From Anaeramoeba flamelloides (Eukaryota; Metamonada; Anaeramoebidae): a stretch of DNA of 64,000 nt. The translations under genes and the position numbers were made by a program. The notes under the pieces are model-generated. The model was not told the DNA's origin, searched no databases, and worked only from the letters and a program-made list of their open reading frames with translations. The stretch's first letter is position 1. Every line of letters begins with the position of its first letter. This document shows, piece by piece, positions 36,108 through 48,438 of this stretch. Where the stretch lies: contig JANTQA010000023.1 of the NCBI GenBank assembly GCA_027625915.1, positions 9,114,001 through 9,178,000 on the forward strand, read 5' to 3'.

Positions 36108-39100
36108 TTTCTACTGGGTAACTTAAGGGATTAACGTCTACCAAGGAGAAGTCTAGGATCAACGAATGTTTTTATTGGGTTTAACCACATTAGTGCTACA
36201 TGGTTCAAATGTCTCTAAAAAATCGATTCGTCAAGTAGTAATATTTGTTTATCTCATCAATTAAAAATGATACTTGTATTAGTAAAAAACTCAACAATTT
36301 CAGAATAAAATCTGCATTTCGCCATAAATTTAAAGGCTGAATTATCAATTTTCAGACTACAAAGTTGCAAAATATCTTTCTTAAATTTGTAGCGAAATGA
36401 CGATTAGTTACTAAAAAATTCGTTTTTTTTTTAAAATTAAATAATTAATTCTGGTATTATTATTCCAAATTATTTTCAATTATTCGAAATATATTGATGA
36501 TACAAGTAGCTTTACCAAAAGTAAACAAAACTAATCAGTCTTTGTGCTTTTATGTTGATGATTATTGAGTTAATCTTTGAAATTCAAAAATTATAAAAAT
36601 AGTTACTTTTGGAAGTTCTAAATCTAAAATTATTAAATACCAGAATACTGTATTTTGGAGTTTCTATTTTTAGATTTGGAAAATCAATTAAAAAAAATTT
36701 TTTCAAAATGAAACTTTTTTAATTATGATCATAAGTAAAAAATGTAAAAATTTATTGTGCAATAAGATTTATAATAGATTTTTTAGAACTATTTGAGCCA
36801 TGGCGCACTAATATCATTTACACCCAATTACAACATACTTTGATTATAGAGAAATCTATGGTGACCCTAATCCCTTAAACGTGATTTAATATTACTTTTT
36901 GAAAAATATAGAAAATTTTCTTTTCTTCTCTTATTTTTTTTATTCTTCACTTTTCACTCTCCATTTTTTGTTTCTCTCTTTTTCTCTTTCTTTCTTCTTC
37001 CTTTTTTTTTTGTATAAACTCTTTATGCTATTTTAGAAAACTAAACCGAGTTTAAAATTCTTCTAATGACTTATTTAAATGGGTGTTTTAGAAACTCTTT
37101 GAATTAGGAGACACGAATTTAGTCAATTCAAAATTCTCTCTCTACCAGACTAAGTGTCAAAAACTTTTTCTTAACAAGAAATCCGAAAATACAAAAAATT
37201 AGGGTTTTTTTTGGCCTCTTTTTGAATTTGAGTGTGTCCAAATTTTTGGAATGGAATTTATTATTTAAAATGGTAGTGAGTGTATAAAAACAAAAATAAC
37301 TCAATTTTTGAAACATTTTTTTTAAAAATAGCTTTAAATTAAATTTAATTCAAATTTTATGTCTTTAAATATAGAGTTGAATGATGTTAAATTTCGTACA
37401 AATCTGAAAATTTTGCTCTAAAGTGGTACATAATTCCAGTGTTAAGATAATGAAAAACACGTGTTTCAAATTTAAACACATGTTACTTTTTTTTTCATTC
37501 TTGTACCAAGACAGCTTCTAAATTGTCATATAGTAGTATTTCCAAGGCAAAATCAAATTTGAAGGTAAATTACTTGATATTTTGAGAAAAAAATAAGAAA
37601 CTTTGTCAATTTGTTTTTGGGTTATTTTCATATAAATTGATAATAAACTCTTTTCCAATAATTACATCTGATTTATAAATAAAAAAAAAACATTATTATT
37701 TTAGAAAATATTTCTTTAATTATATTTTCTAGAAAGCATGAAAATATTTTATCTTGAATATATAATTTTCTCTTTTGATAATATATGAATTTAATTTTTA
37801 TTTTTCAAAAAAGAAATAAGTTCTAAATCTAAAAAAAAAAATAAAAAAAAATATAAAAAAAAATTATTTTGATTCAATTTCCATTTTTTAAAATTTGTCA
37901 TGTAACTCCAAGCTCTTTCCAAAAAAGTGGGGCAAATTTCTTTTAAAATATCTTTATTAAACCCAAACATCATTAAACTATTCAAATATACAAAATCAAT
38001 AACAATAATTTATTGATTCTTGATAATAATTCAATTTGTTAGTTTGTATTGTTATTATATAAAAAAAATATATTATATTTTCTGATCTCGGTTGTATCTG
38101 ATATTTTTTATGTGTGTGAAAATTTCTATTTATTATTTTATTTTTGATAGGAAAAAATAGTTTTGCTAACAACTTTAATCTCGACAAATTTTTCAATAGA
38201 AATAAAAAACATATAGCTGTATTTTATTGTTTAAAAAAACCATTTGTACCTTTTCCATTAATCACAGTTTTTTATTGAAATTGGTCGTTCATTGTTTTCT
38301 CCCAAAAAAGTGCTATTTGTTTTTTTTATTTTTTGGAAATATTTTTTGGAATATATTTTGAAATAACTACCATCGTCATTGATCCAATCAATACTGATAT
38401 TTAACTTAATTTGTTATTCTCAATTAACGAATACCTCTACTAACAAAGAGGGTTTTTTATCAAATGTAAAAAAAAAAAATGCCCACTTTTTCGGAAATAC
38501 CTTATTTTCAAATAATTACATTCAAAGATTATTTTGAAATCAAGAGCTTTTTATGGGGTATCCTTGCATTTAAAAAAAATAAAATTCTTTATTCAAAACA
38601 AGTTGAAAAAATTCAAAAATAGAAAAATAAACCAAAATTTTTAAAATATTTTTATTGAATTTATTTTTCAAAATAAAAACAGGTTAAAATTTTGGTAATA
38701 ACAATTCTCAAATTATTACTGGCTTAGTTTTATTGGAAAACAGTCAATACTAAACAAAATATAATTCAGAAAATAGAAGCACGTAATTTTCATTAAAGGT
38801 TGGCTTAAAAGTGGCATTAAAATATTTAAAATTTGAAACAAAAAATTGATTATTGTGATCTCATACTGTTTTTTGTTTTTTATTACTTGTATTTGTTTCA
38901 ATTTTTTTTTAATTCATTAAAAAAATCATCAACAACAAAGCTGAATATTTATCTCGTTAGTTCGATTTTTTTTTTTTTTTTTATCTTTTTGAAGTTGAAA
39001 CCTTCCATAAAAGCAACTATCAAGATTGTTTTCTTGAAATTTTGTTTTTTTAAAAAGTTCATATTTCAAATTGTAAATAAAATTAAAAATTAAAAAAATG

Positions 39101-41692
39101 ATTTTTTAAGAGATAATTTTGTTTTTGGATAGAGATTGTTATTATATTTCTGAGCGTATTACTTGTTACCAATATTGTGAGAATATGTCTGATTTTTCAA
39201 TTCACCATCTTCCCGTGAAAAATTTTAATTCATTTTAAATCAGAATTCACATTTTGATTCTTTTTCGAAATAAAAAAAAAAAAAAATCATTTGATTTCAT
39301 CGAATCAAAAAACAAATTTTTTGTGGGTTTTTTAGAAAAAGAATCAACTTATTTCCTATTTAAATTTAGTTTTTAGTAGAATCCCATCATTCTCGAAATT
39401 TAAGAATTAATAAATAGATTTTTCAAAAGTTTATTTTAAAAAAATTGAGAATTTTTCTCAAAAAAAATAAATATTTGGTGTTTTTCTTCTTGAGATTTTA
39501 GTTTTATTCATCATTTTCGCCAATCCTGATATTTTTGTGTTTATTGCTCATAAGAAAATGATGTTAGTTTGAAATGGAATCAATAACATCTTTTTTTTTT
39601 TTTTAATCTAGCTTTGATACCAAAAAAAAAATTCAATTTTTGGTTCCAAAGAATCAGAATACTCATATTTTCCAATTAAAAAATGAAAATTTTTAGATTA
39701 CTTTCCAAAATATTTTTCTAGTTTATTAGTCGAAGAAAATCCAAAGATCTTGACAAAATCTTTTAGAAATGATATTTATAGACAATAAATTAAACTTCTT
39801 TAGTTAACTCTCAGACAAAATTTTCACTCTACTAATTTGATTGTAGCAATAATCATTAATATTCATTATAGAACCTGAAATAAAAATTTTTATTTATTAA
39901 TTGGAAAATAACAGTATTATGATTTATGATGCTTTTGAAAAAAGATTCCTATAAGGTACTTTAACAAGTCGAAAATGTTGACAAAAACCAATACCATTTG
40001 AAATTGTTTTCATATTATCGTGATTCCAAATTTTAAATTTTTGTGGTTCTAAAAATTCCAAAAATGGAATCATTTTGTGTGCTCTGTTTGAATTTCGGTT
40101 AAATTTAATAAAAAAACAAAAAACTATTAAAAAAAAAAAAAAAAAGAAAGTTAGTGTTACCAACAAAAAAGCTATCATTTCTTTTTTTATAGTTTACCCA
40201 GCTGTTTGTAGCCAAGCTATTTAAATCTTTACAATTTTTACCATCGATGTCTGATGTGGAAGGCTTTTTAATGATTCGATTTAAATCTTCATGAAGTCCG
40301 TCTAACAAAAAGGAAATCAATTCTTGTGAATCCTGTTGGGCATACCCCGAGAATTGAGGAGCAAATCTGCCGATCACATATTTCAAATTCCTTGGTGTAA
40401 TTACAGAGCTTTCGCCTGCCCAATAGAGTTTCATTAGATCGGCAAAGGAGTGTGACAATTTCCCACCAGATCCGATTGGGTTTGTTTCGTTTATTTCCTT
40501 TAAGTATCTGCCTGACAAAAAATAATTTCTTACTGGGATAGTGTTTAAGAGGCATTGTAGCCCACTGTTCATAAAGCACGTGTTGCCCAAATTACTTAGC
40601 CCTGTTAGTCCTCTTTCTTCTGGTTTTGTAGTTTTCCACACACTATTAATTTGGTTTCTTGTTGGATAGCGATGTCTTTTTTTTTTTTCAGTTTTCATGG
40701 CTTTGTCATTAGAGATCTCGCTTGCATTGTTGCTCTGGAGCGGGATCCTTTTTCTTGAATTTGTGCTTTTATTTGAATTCGTTTCAACTAAAAGATGGTC
40801 GTTGTCTTGTAATTTGGAATCATACAAGGTGGTGTCTTTGGAGTACTCGATTTCCTCTGATTTTATTTGGCTATCTAAAAAATACAATTTGATGTCTTTG
40901 ACTGGGGTTTTGATTTTTTTGGACAACAACTCCCAGATACGAGACAATTTGGAGTTTCGTCGAATATTCAAAATACCCTTAGACCCACCAACCTTGGTTG
41001 TATAATTTATTCTTAAAAGATGAATTTCAACAATTTTTTTGTTATTTGGACCTACTTCGATGACCCTTTTACGAATTTTTTTGTTACCACCATATCTAGG
41101 TTTTTTGTTGTTGTTTTTGTTTTTCCAAGTGGTTTTTGAGTTAGTGTTTTGTTTTTTTAAGCAAATTACAAAGAAAAAAAAATTAAAACATGGCTTTGTT
41201 TGTTTCACAAAAATACTTGTGAATGGATTCGTTACATTTTAAAGAGCAAATCCCAAGTGTTTTCATGAATAAGAGTATAGTCTCTATTTTCCAGAATACC
41301 TTTCCTGAGCTCATTTTTGTTATCCAAAAGCGGTGAATTGTCAATGAAGCCAGGATTTGGATACTTGAGATCACTTTCATCCAAATCTTGTTGTTCAGAA
41401 TAAAGCTGCCATTTTTTATACCACGAAATCTCCACTAAGCACCAAAACTCATTTGCAATAAGTTTGGAATGCTTTTTTTCACATTGCCTAATTATTTCTC
41501 TTTGTTGCTTGATCGAAAGTGAATTAATTTCTTCGTTGTGTGCAAGTGTGTTCCTATTCAAAAGAAACGAATTGTTTGAAGGGTTTGGGGTTAATTGTTT
41601 AATATTATTAAAAGGAATTAAAAAGCAAAAAATTACATTGTTTTTTCAAGAGCAATATACAAAAAATGAAATTTGTGAAGATTAATTTCCAT
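33783..41692 (-). CDS. Ubiquitin carboxyl-terminal hydrolase, DUSP-UBL-USP (USP4/11/15 type)
   Basis: Exons 41692-41637, 41553-41236, 41095-40161 and 35365-33783, phases 2, 2 and 1, giving 963 residues (human USP15 is of similar length). A DUSP domain covers about 30-130 (EFWCLVEISWYKKW, FIDNSPLL, then YGGNKKIRKRVIEVG across a junction), and a UBL about 147-227. The USP domain starts at GLTGLSNLGNTCFMNS with catalytic Cys near 298 and ends with GSGHYTATL, His near 910. Zinc-ribbon CPIC (449) and CPDC motifs are present. A Gly-Asn repeat and acidic insert near 680 lie between the halves of the catalytic domain. It should remove ubiquitin from substrates. The last junction joins NDSFFV and DHFQGLL exactly as the family requires, across an intron of 4795 bases; the other introns are 83 and 140. 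The 18-codon first exon is the least certain part. Confidence 0.88.
35640..36012 (+). repeat. Dispersed repeat family G, copy 1 (intronic)
   Basis: Resembles 49480-49750 in the same orientation and 59215-59350 in reverse. Landmarks are TTTTGTTTTCATTTC, ATCATTTGATCGATCAATAA, TTGTTG-TGAA-TTCAACAA and TTTTTTGTTC. It lies in the 4.8 kb intron of the deubiquitinase gene. Confidence 0.6.
37185..37300 (+). repeat. Dispersed repeat family H, copy 1 (intronic)
   Basis: Shares GTGTGTCCAAATTTTTGGAA, preceded by a GGTTTTTTTTG block and a TTTTTGA-TTT-G segment, with 49855-49945. TTCCAAAAATTTGGA is nearly self-complementary. Position: the 4.8 kb deubiquitinase intron. Confidence 0.5.
37906..38521 (+). repeat. 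Dispersed repeat family E, copy 2 (intronic)
   Basis: Same orientation and extent as 229-835. Its minus strand (37850-37985) retains an open segment reading MMFGFNKDILKEICPTFLER, the best-preserved trace of a coding ancestor for this family. It lies in the 4.8 kb intron of the deubiquitinase gene. Confidence 0.7.
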
Positions 41693-41730
41693 TTTAAAAC
41701 AAAGAAAAACCATTTACGAGAGAAACTTAG

Positions 41731-41966
41731 ATACTGTTTGTTGCAAAATATATGGAATACAATTTTCATTCAGCTTTTCTAAAATAAGATTTTAAAAATC
41801 ATATAACCATTTCAAATTTATTAATTCTTAAGACCAGCTTAGATTATTAATTTCACATCTTTGAGAATTGGGGACTTTTTATAATTTATTTTAATTCTTG
41901 AAATGTGATTTTATGAAAAGCTGAATGAAAATTTTGATCTTTATACTTTACAATTAACAATAAAAC
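41731..41966. mobile_element. MITE family A, copy 2
   Basis: Ends carry ACAATTTTCATTCAGCTTTT on the left and AAAAGCTGAATGAAAATTTT on the right, with the outer TACTGTTTGTTG and CAATTAACA parts. It lies some 40 bases upstream of the proposed start codon of the deubiquitinase gene, where it could supply promoter or 5' UTR sequence. Confidence 0.78.
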
Positions 41967-41984
41967 GAAATATTTTTTAAATGT

Positions 41985-42672
41985 TTTTCTATTGGTTGTA
42001 AAATAATGGCAACCTAATTTTCATTCAGCTTTCCAAAAAAAGATTTTACTGTTGAGAGATAAATGGTGGACACAGAAAAATAGTTGGACAGCATTTTTAA
42101 TTGGGAACATTAGTAAAATTGAAAATCAAATCCTATTGATAATTAGGTGAATTTTATATAAATCCAGGTTTAAATGTGTTACAAGTTCATTAATTTGTGG
42201 TGTGTGTAGAATACTCATTTGAATGGATAATAACTAAAGTAGATCATAATATTTTAACAAAAATCCAAATTTTAGTAAATTTTACTTATTAATTCTGAAT
42301 TGGTAATTTTTAAACTTGCTTTAGATTATAAGAGATAAGGTTTTGAAAAAGTAGAATTACATTAAACATTATTCTAATAAGTAGATTATTGTTATTTTCT
42401 TTTGTTATTTCACAAACGAAAGAAATTAAAAATGATTTTCAGTAAGGTTTCCAATTAAAATCGGTATCCAACATTTTTCTCTCAACAGTTATAAATCAGA
42501 GAACTTTTGAAAATTTTAATTATGAAAATACAGTTAAAAAATTAATTTCGATTTGTGGAATTGGTAAATTTGATGTTTTATTTTACAAATTGAGATATGT
42601 GTTTTTTTTTGGATGGTTGAATGAAAATTTTGATCTTGTTATTTTTTGGCAATTAATAGTATTATTTTTTTA
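41985..42672. mobile_element. MITE family A, copy 3, split by another element
   Basis: The left arm TAATTTTCATTCAGCTTTCC is near 42015 and the right arm GGTTGAATGAAAATTTTGATC near 42620. Removing the family B insertion at 42049-42488 leaves about 250 bases, the normal length of family A. It follows copy 2 almost immediately, giving a tandem pair. Confidence 0.75.
42049..42488. mobile_element. Tc1/mariner-type MITE family B, nested copy
   Basis: About 440 bases starting CTGTTGAGAGATAAATGGTG and ending in the complement CTCTCAACAG, with TA at the left edge and TTA at the right. The arm contains the twin motif TTGGACA / TAGTTGGACAGCA. The interior matches 61145-61603 in reverse orientation. It is inserted in a family A MITE. 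The right arm lacks the inner TTGGACAGC copy. Confidence 0.82.
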
Positions 42673-45600
42673 AAAATACTATCAAAATTTGGTTTATTTA
42701 AGATCTACTTTATGTGTCTTTTGAGAGATTTTTCGAAAATTAACTTTTTCTTGATGTACTGGAAAAAATACCATATTAGGGCGGGTTTAGCAGATATATT
42801 AATAACCTAGAACTACCCGTCCTTTTTAGTTTAAGTGATGAAAACGTTGTATTAAAGGATATAAATGTTTTTTTTTGAAATAGCTATTGTATTAAGAGAT
42901 CTTAAACAAAAACAAATTTTTCCTGAAAATTATTGTTTTTTGGTTTTTCTCTGAATAATTAGTTTCTGAAAAAGAATATTTTCCAAAATTAATTATTTTG
43001 ATATTCTTTCAAAATATTTTATATTTATATTTATTTTGAACCTATTAAGATTTTTAAAAACATTTAAAGGGCAAAAAAATAATTTTGAAAATTAATCTCA
43101 CATATAAAAAACTTTTAATTGTCAATCTTCAATAAAAAATTCTTTCTGAATATTTAAAAATCTAAATGAGATTGTTCATATTCTTTATTTATAAACTCAT
43201 AATTGGGTCTTTTAAATTATCTTTTATTAAATTGAGGAAAATCAAATATTTACACTTTCATTGTACAAAAAACAAGAAATATCATACTGATAGATACAAA
43301 ACCAAAATTACTTCAAACACAAATCTTAAAGAAAAAAAAATCTATTTTTTTGTTCTTTTTAAATCTATCAATTTAATTAATAAATAACATGGCCACAATT
43401 TTAATTTTAATTCATTTTTATTTTTGATTATTTTTTTTTCGATATTTGGAGTCAATATATCAACATTTGGTGTGGTAAAAACTAAATCCAAAATCAATTT
43501 TCTGATTTTCGACTTCTTAAACTTTAAATTTATTATATTTTTACTTAATTTAAATGGTTTTTCCTTTTCATTTTCAATTTTTATTTTCTTCTTTTTATCT
43601 AATCTCTAAAAAAATTAGGGTAATGCAATTTCTATTCTTCAAATACAAGTTTAATAATTTTTACAAAAAAAAATGTGTCATAATATTCACAAGTGCTTTT
43701 ATCTCAATAACTTTATTAATTTTTTTTGGAAGAATTTACCACCTTCAAAAAACAACAAAAAAATCTTCAAATATATCAATGCTTTTTGATCATTCGAAAA
43801 TTCAACTTTAAGTTTATAAAAATTGAAAATTTTGTACAATTTTATCAAATATTTCACCATTCGATAAGAAATAAAAGTTCACAATATATTATTATTTGTA
43901 TTACTTTCAAAAAAAACTTTTCTTTCAAGCAGGAAAAATGAAAAAAAATAAAATAAATATAAATAACAATTGTCTAAATCATTTATTTGGGTTTTTAAGT
44001 GGTCAAAATTCATTTTATAAACCATTCTATCTTCAAAGTAAAAACATTTTTTTGTACTTGATATTTATAAATCACAATTAGTTGCTTTTTTATACATTTA
44101 AATCACAATTTAAGGTTTTTGTATTTTCTCTCTCTTTCTCTCTCTCTCTTTACACCCAACCATCAACTCCTCTTGTAATCTTTTTAATTTTTTTTTTTTA
44201 ATTTGAATTTTTAAATAAAGTAAATAACATCCTTTTATTTATTCACTTGATTGAATATTTAAAAATTAGTAACAATAAAATGAAAATATTCAATTATTTT
44301 TTTTAAAAAAAAAAAGTTTACCAAACACATAAACTGAAAAAATAATGTTTTTTTAATTTATCAATTCTTTTTAACTGATTTGGGTATTATTGTATTTGAA
44401 CTGATCAAATTGTGTATCAACTATTGTCATTGTTTATATTTATTATTTTTAAGAACGTATTGGGTTTTAATAATATCTAGTGTAAATTTAACTATTCTAT
44501 TAAAACGTAGATTTGTAATTTTTTTTTACTTTTAGTCACCTATGCAATAATGATTTATTATATTTTCGATTATCTAAAAATAGAATTACAATCTTCACAA
44601 AAAAAAATATAAAAATACATTTTCTTGTTAAAAATACAAAATCTTGTATACTTTATTTAAAAATCAAAGACTCATGAAATTCATAAAATATAAATAAAGG
44701 AATAATTAATAGTAACATGATCTAATAAATATGATATGTTTTTTTACAATAATATATGTTTTCTAAGTTTTTATAATGGTTAATCTGTTATTAAATATTT
44801 TTTTTCTATTTACAGTTGTGAAAAATTCCTGTATTTGAGGCATATAGACCTTTTTGTAAATTAATCCTTAATTTTTCTTCTTTTTTGTCAATATAATCCC
44901 TAAGTAATATGATGCTATTATATATAAAGGGAAATAAAGTTTAAAATAATCTATTTGATTCTTTTGATAAATCCTATACAGTATGTTTCACTTTTAATTC
45001 CCAAACTTTCAACAAAATTTAAGGCACAAAAAAATCTCAAATTAAGGCACAAAATTTTAAATTTTTTTTTTTTTTACAATTTATTTTACTAGAATTTGAA
45101 TTTTGTGCCTTAATTTGAGATTTTTTTTGTGCCTTAAATTTCTTTGAAAGTTTATGCCTTAAAAGTGAAACTGACTGTATTCGATATTGAATTTTCTTGA
45201 AATCTTTTCTGATTGGTTTTTTTGAGTAAATTTTTCTTTTTGTAATCGAAAATTTCTCTCAAAAAAAATGTATCTATTTTTGGGCTTTGAAAAAATATCA
45301 GCTTTGATCATTTATTTAAGGTCCTACTAAACTCAAAACATCTTCGAGTAACTCTAAAAGTATATTCAAAAATAATTAACATTTATTGAAATTAAAAATT
45401 AAGTAAAATTATGATCAATAAAAGACAAAAATTACTTTTAATTACATTTTCAGAAATAAAGTATGATTTTACTTAGTTTGATCCATTTTTTTGATTTTTT
45501 TTAATATCAAAATCCAAAATATTTCCTCCGAATTATTTCAAAAAAATATTCACTTTGAAGAATAAAGGTAATATATATATATAAGAAGTTACCAAAATAC

Positions 45601-46806
45601 ACTAAAAACTGAAATCACTACGTTTCGGAATAACTAGGAATAATTAATTTACTTAATTTCAAAAAAAAATACAATAATTTTTTTAAACTTGAAATAAATA
45701 AAATATTTCTATTCAAATGATATTTTTAATCAATTTCTCTTTTTATTTAATCAATGTATATAAAACAAAAAATTTCAAATAATCAATTAAAAATTCTTCA
45801 CAAAATATTATTTTCAAACCTGAAAAATTCAACAATCTAACAAAAAGAAACATCTTTTTAAGTAAAATGATTTTTAATGAATTATTAATAGTAAAATTTG
45901 AATTCTTTGCATATCAGAAATAAACCAAAGATTAAATAAATCAATAGGTTTAACATTTTTGTTCTCAAATTTTAAAAATATTCTTAAACAAATAATATTA
46001 ATTCAAATATATAATTCTAATATAAAAAAAAAAAATAAATAAATAGTTTAAAAAAACTTATCTTAATACAATAACAGTTCGTTTTTATAATCTTAATATT
46101 TGGAAAAGAATAATTACAAGATCTTTTAAATTTCGGAAATTGAAAAATTATTTGTGAATAAAATAAATGATCAATTTTTTTCCATCTTTAAGTATTCAAT
46201 ATTGAATTTATTGTTTTTTTGTTTTTAAAATAAGACTAAAGTTCAATGTTATTTGTTTACACAATTTCTCAGAAATTATTAAAAATGGGATTTCCATAAA
46301 ATAAAAAAAATTTAGGAAATTTTTCTTTTTCTGTTTTGGATTCAAAAATTCAAGCAAAAAAAGTATGCAATCTTTATTAACTGAAAATTTATAAAGGGGA
46401 AAAAGAATTCTTTTAAATATGATAATTCATTTCTCTAAAGGTGGATTATAGGTTCTGTCTCAATTTTAATAGTTACTTGGTGTAAATAATTACCCACTTA
46501 CCTTTGTGAGGAAAAAAAAACAAAAAAGAGTTTTTAGTACCTGAAGAAATATCTTTTTTCAAAAGTAAAACTTTTATAAATCAATCGAATATTTCAATCT
46601 GTTTATTATCCTTTTATTTATCATTTGGTGTGTAAACCTTTGAGAAAAAAAGAAATAGACTTTAAATTTGAATAACTTTGTTTTACAAAGTCTTTAGAGG
46701 GTTATTTTGACAACTGAATCCAATAATTTTTATCAATTAGTATGTAAGATTTTGATTATTCATTTTTTTTTAATCAGCAGATCTGGAATTTACTTTTTGG
46801 AGTTTT
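42673..46806. other. Long A/T-rich spacer without a recognisable gene
   Basis: Short plus-strand frames between 43166 and 44081 are Phe/Ile/Lys-rich, as expected from the base composition, and resemble no family. A CT-rich tract lies at 44131-44150. The family D MITE is listed separately. Nothing else stands out. Confidence 0.45.
44979..45177. mobile_element. Tc1/mariner-type MITE family D, complete copy
   Basis: 199 bases between TA dinucleotides. The ends CAGTATGTTTCACTTTTAA and, inverted, CAGTCAGTTTCACTTTTAA continue as inverted repeats for about 80 bases with a double AAATTAAGGCACAAAA subrepeat, so almost the whole element is two arms around a short A/T loop. Its AAGGCACAAA motifs relate it to family C. 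Confidence 0.85.
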
Positions 46807-48438
46807 ATGGAATTTGAAGACCTTACAAATATTCAAAAAATTGGAAAAACATTCCAAAGTAACTTTTTTAAATTAATTAGAAACGAGAATGAAATACAAA
46901 AAAAAAGTTTAGTAAAGGAACAAAAAAACGTGAAAGAGGACCAAAACAAAAGCATAGAAAAAGACAAGCAGGAAGAAAAAGAAAAACAAAAAGAACAAGA
47001 ACAAGAAAAAAAACAAGAACAAGAAACAGAAACAGAAACAGAAAAAGAAAAAGAAAAAGAAAAAGAAATTCCTGAAGAAAATTCAACTTCAAATATCTAT
47101 ACCGAACAATCAAAATTAATTATTGAATCAGCAAATTCTAAAAACAAATCAAATTTTAATGGAAAAGTTTGTTTTTAATTCTTTCTTTCTTAAATGAGAT
47201 CGACAGTACTCTTTTTTTAACAATAATATTACCAAAAAAACAAAGAAAACAAAAAAAAACAGATCATTGTTTTTTTTTGAGAAATCGAGGCAAGATTGAT
47301 CTAAAGTTAAAGAAAAGAGATTTTAATAACTTTTAATTTCACTTCTCCTCCAAAACAGTCTTTGAGTTTCTCCGTTTCGAATAAAATTAATTTTCTTTAT
47401 TACGTATTTTGCTTTTTTTTATTTCCAAAAACCTTCAACAAAAAATTCCAACCTCTAAAAAAATATCAAAACAAAAAATAATAAAAAAAACCCAATCAAT
47501 AGGCAATATTTAAACATTTAAAAATCGATCCTGATCGAATCATTAAACGAATTGATGTGTCTTCTCAAGAAACGATCAACAATGGATTTTTAATCTTTGT
47601 TACGTATTTGGTTGTGCCATTTTTCAAAAACACAAGCCAAACAACAACCGAAAAAAATAAGAATCGAAGGAAAAAACGAAATAAAGAATATTATAAAAAA
47701 CGAAAGGAAGAAGAAAAGAAAATCGATAAAAAAATGCTGAAAGTTGAAGTCTTTAAATATTATCGAACATTTATTCTTGAGCCATTACCAGAAAGCAAAA
47801 AGTTTTTCATAAGGCTTGATCAATTACAATCAGTTAAGGCGAGTGTTGAAGAAATTATTAAATATGGGGGGAATCGATTAAAAAGAATCTATACAGAAAA
47901 GGAAAAGGAAAAAGAAACAGGAAGCCAACTGGAAACAAGGAATAATAACAATAAAAACAAGAAAACCCAAAATTCAAAAGCATCGTCAAAGGGGAATGGA
48001 AAACAATCAATGTCTCAATTAATCCAAGATCGAAATTTTTCAAATAAAAAAAAAAAAAAAAAAACATTAAAGGTAACAAACACAAGGCCAGTTCAAAGGG
48101 AAGCAAAAACAAAGCCAACACCAAAAACAAGAAATACAAGCCAAAATCAAAGATATAATCAACCTAGAAATTTCAAAAAGAAAACCCAAAGTGTGGAAAG
48201 AGATCCTAAAAAAACTGTCTTTGTGGGTAATTTAGATTTACAAACAACAAGCCAAGAATTAAAAAGTGTAATGGGGCAGTTTGGCGTGGTTGACAGTGCC
48301 TATACTCCCAAATTTGAAACGTTTGGATTTGTTCAATTCAGATCAATCCAGGAAGTTAAGAAAGCAATTATGAATCAAAAAACTATTCTTATCAGGAAAA
48401 AAAAAATTTTCATCACGAAATATAGAGAACGAAAATAA
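46807..48438 (+). CDS. G3BP-like protein: NTF2-like domain plus C-terminal RRM
   Basis: Exons 46807-47166 and 47503-48438, phase 0, 431 residues. The NTF2-like domain is spread over IGKTFQSNFFKLI and IYTEQSKLI (exon 1), then IFKHLKIDPDRIIKRIDVSS, NNGFLIFVTYLV and, after an insertion, FKYYRTFILEPLP and KKFFIRLDQLQ (exon 2). A KE/QE/TE-rich low-complexity block and a Lys-rich block interrupt it. A disordered Lys/Asn/Gln segment leads to an RRM at about 360-431 with RNP2 (VFVGNLD) and RNP1-like (FGFVQFRS). The NTF2+RRM order is that of G3BP, the stress-granule nucleator in animals and fungi; the same role here is inferred. The donor is GTTTGT, as in the RGS-DUF547 gene, and the intron is 336 bases. 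Confidence 0.8.

Noticed and set aside
43166-44081. Cluster of short plus-strand frames considered as exons of one gene
   Set aside because: No consistent splice joins, no motif, and residue composition equal to that expected from random A/T-rich sequence.
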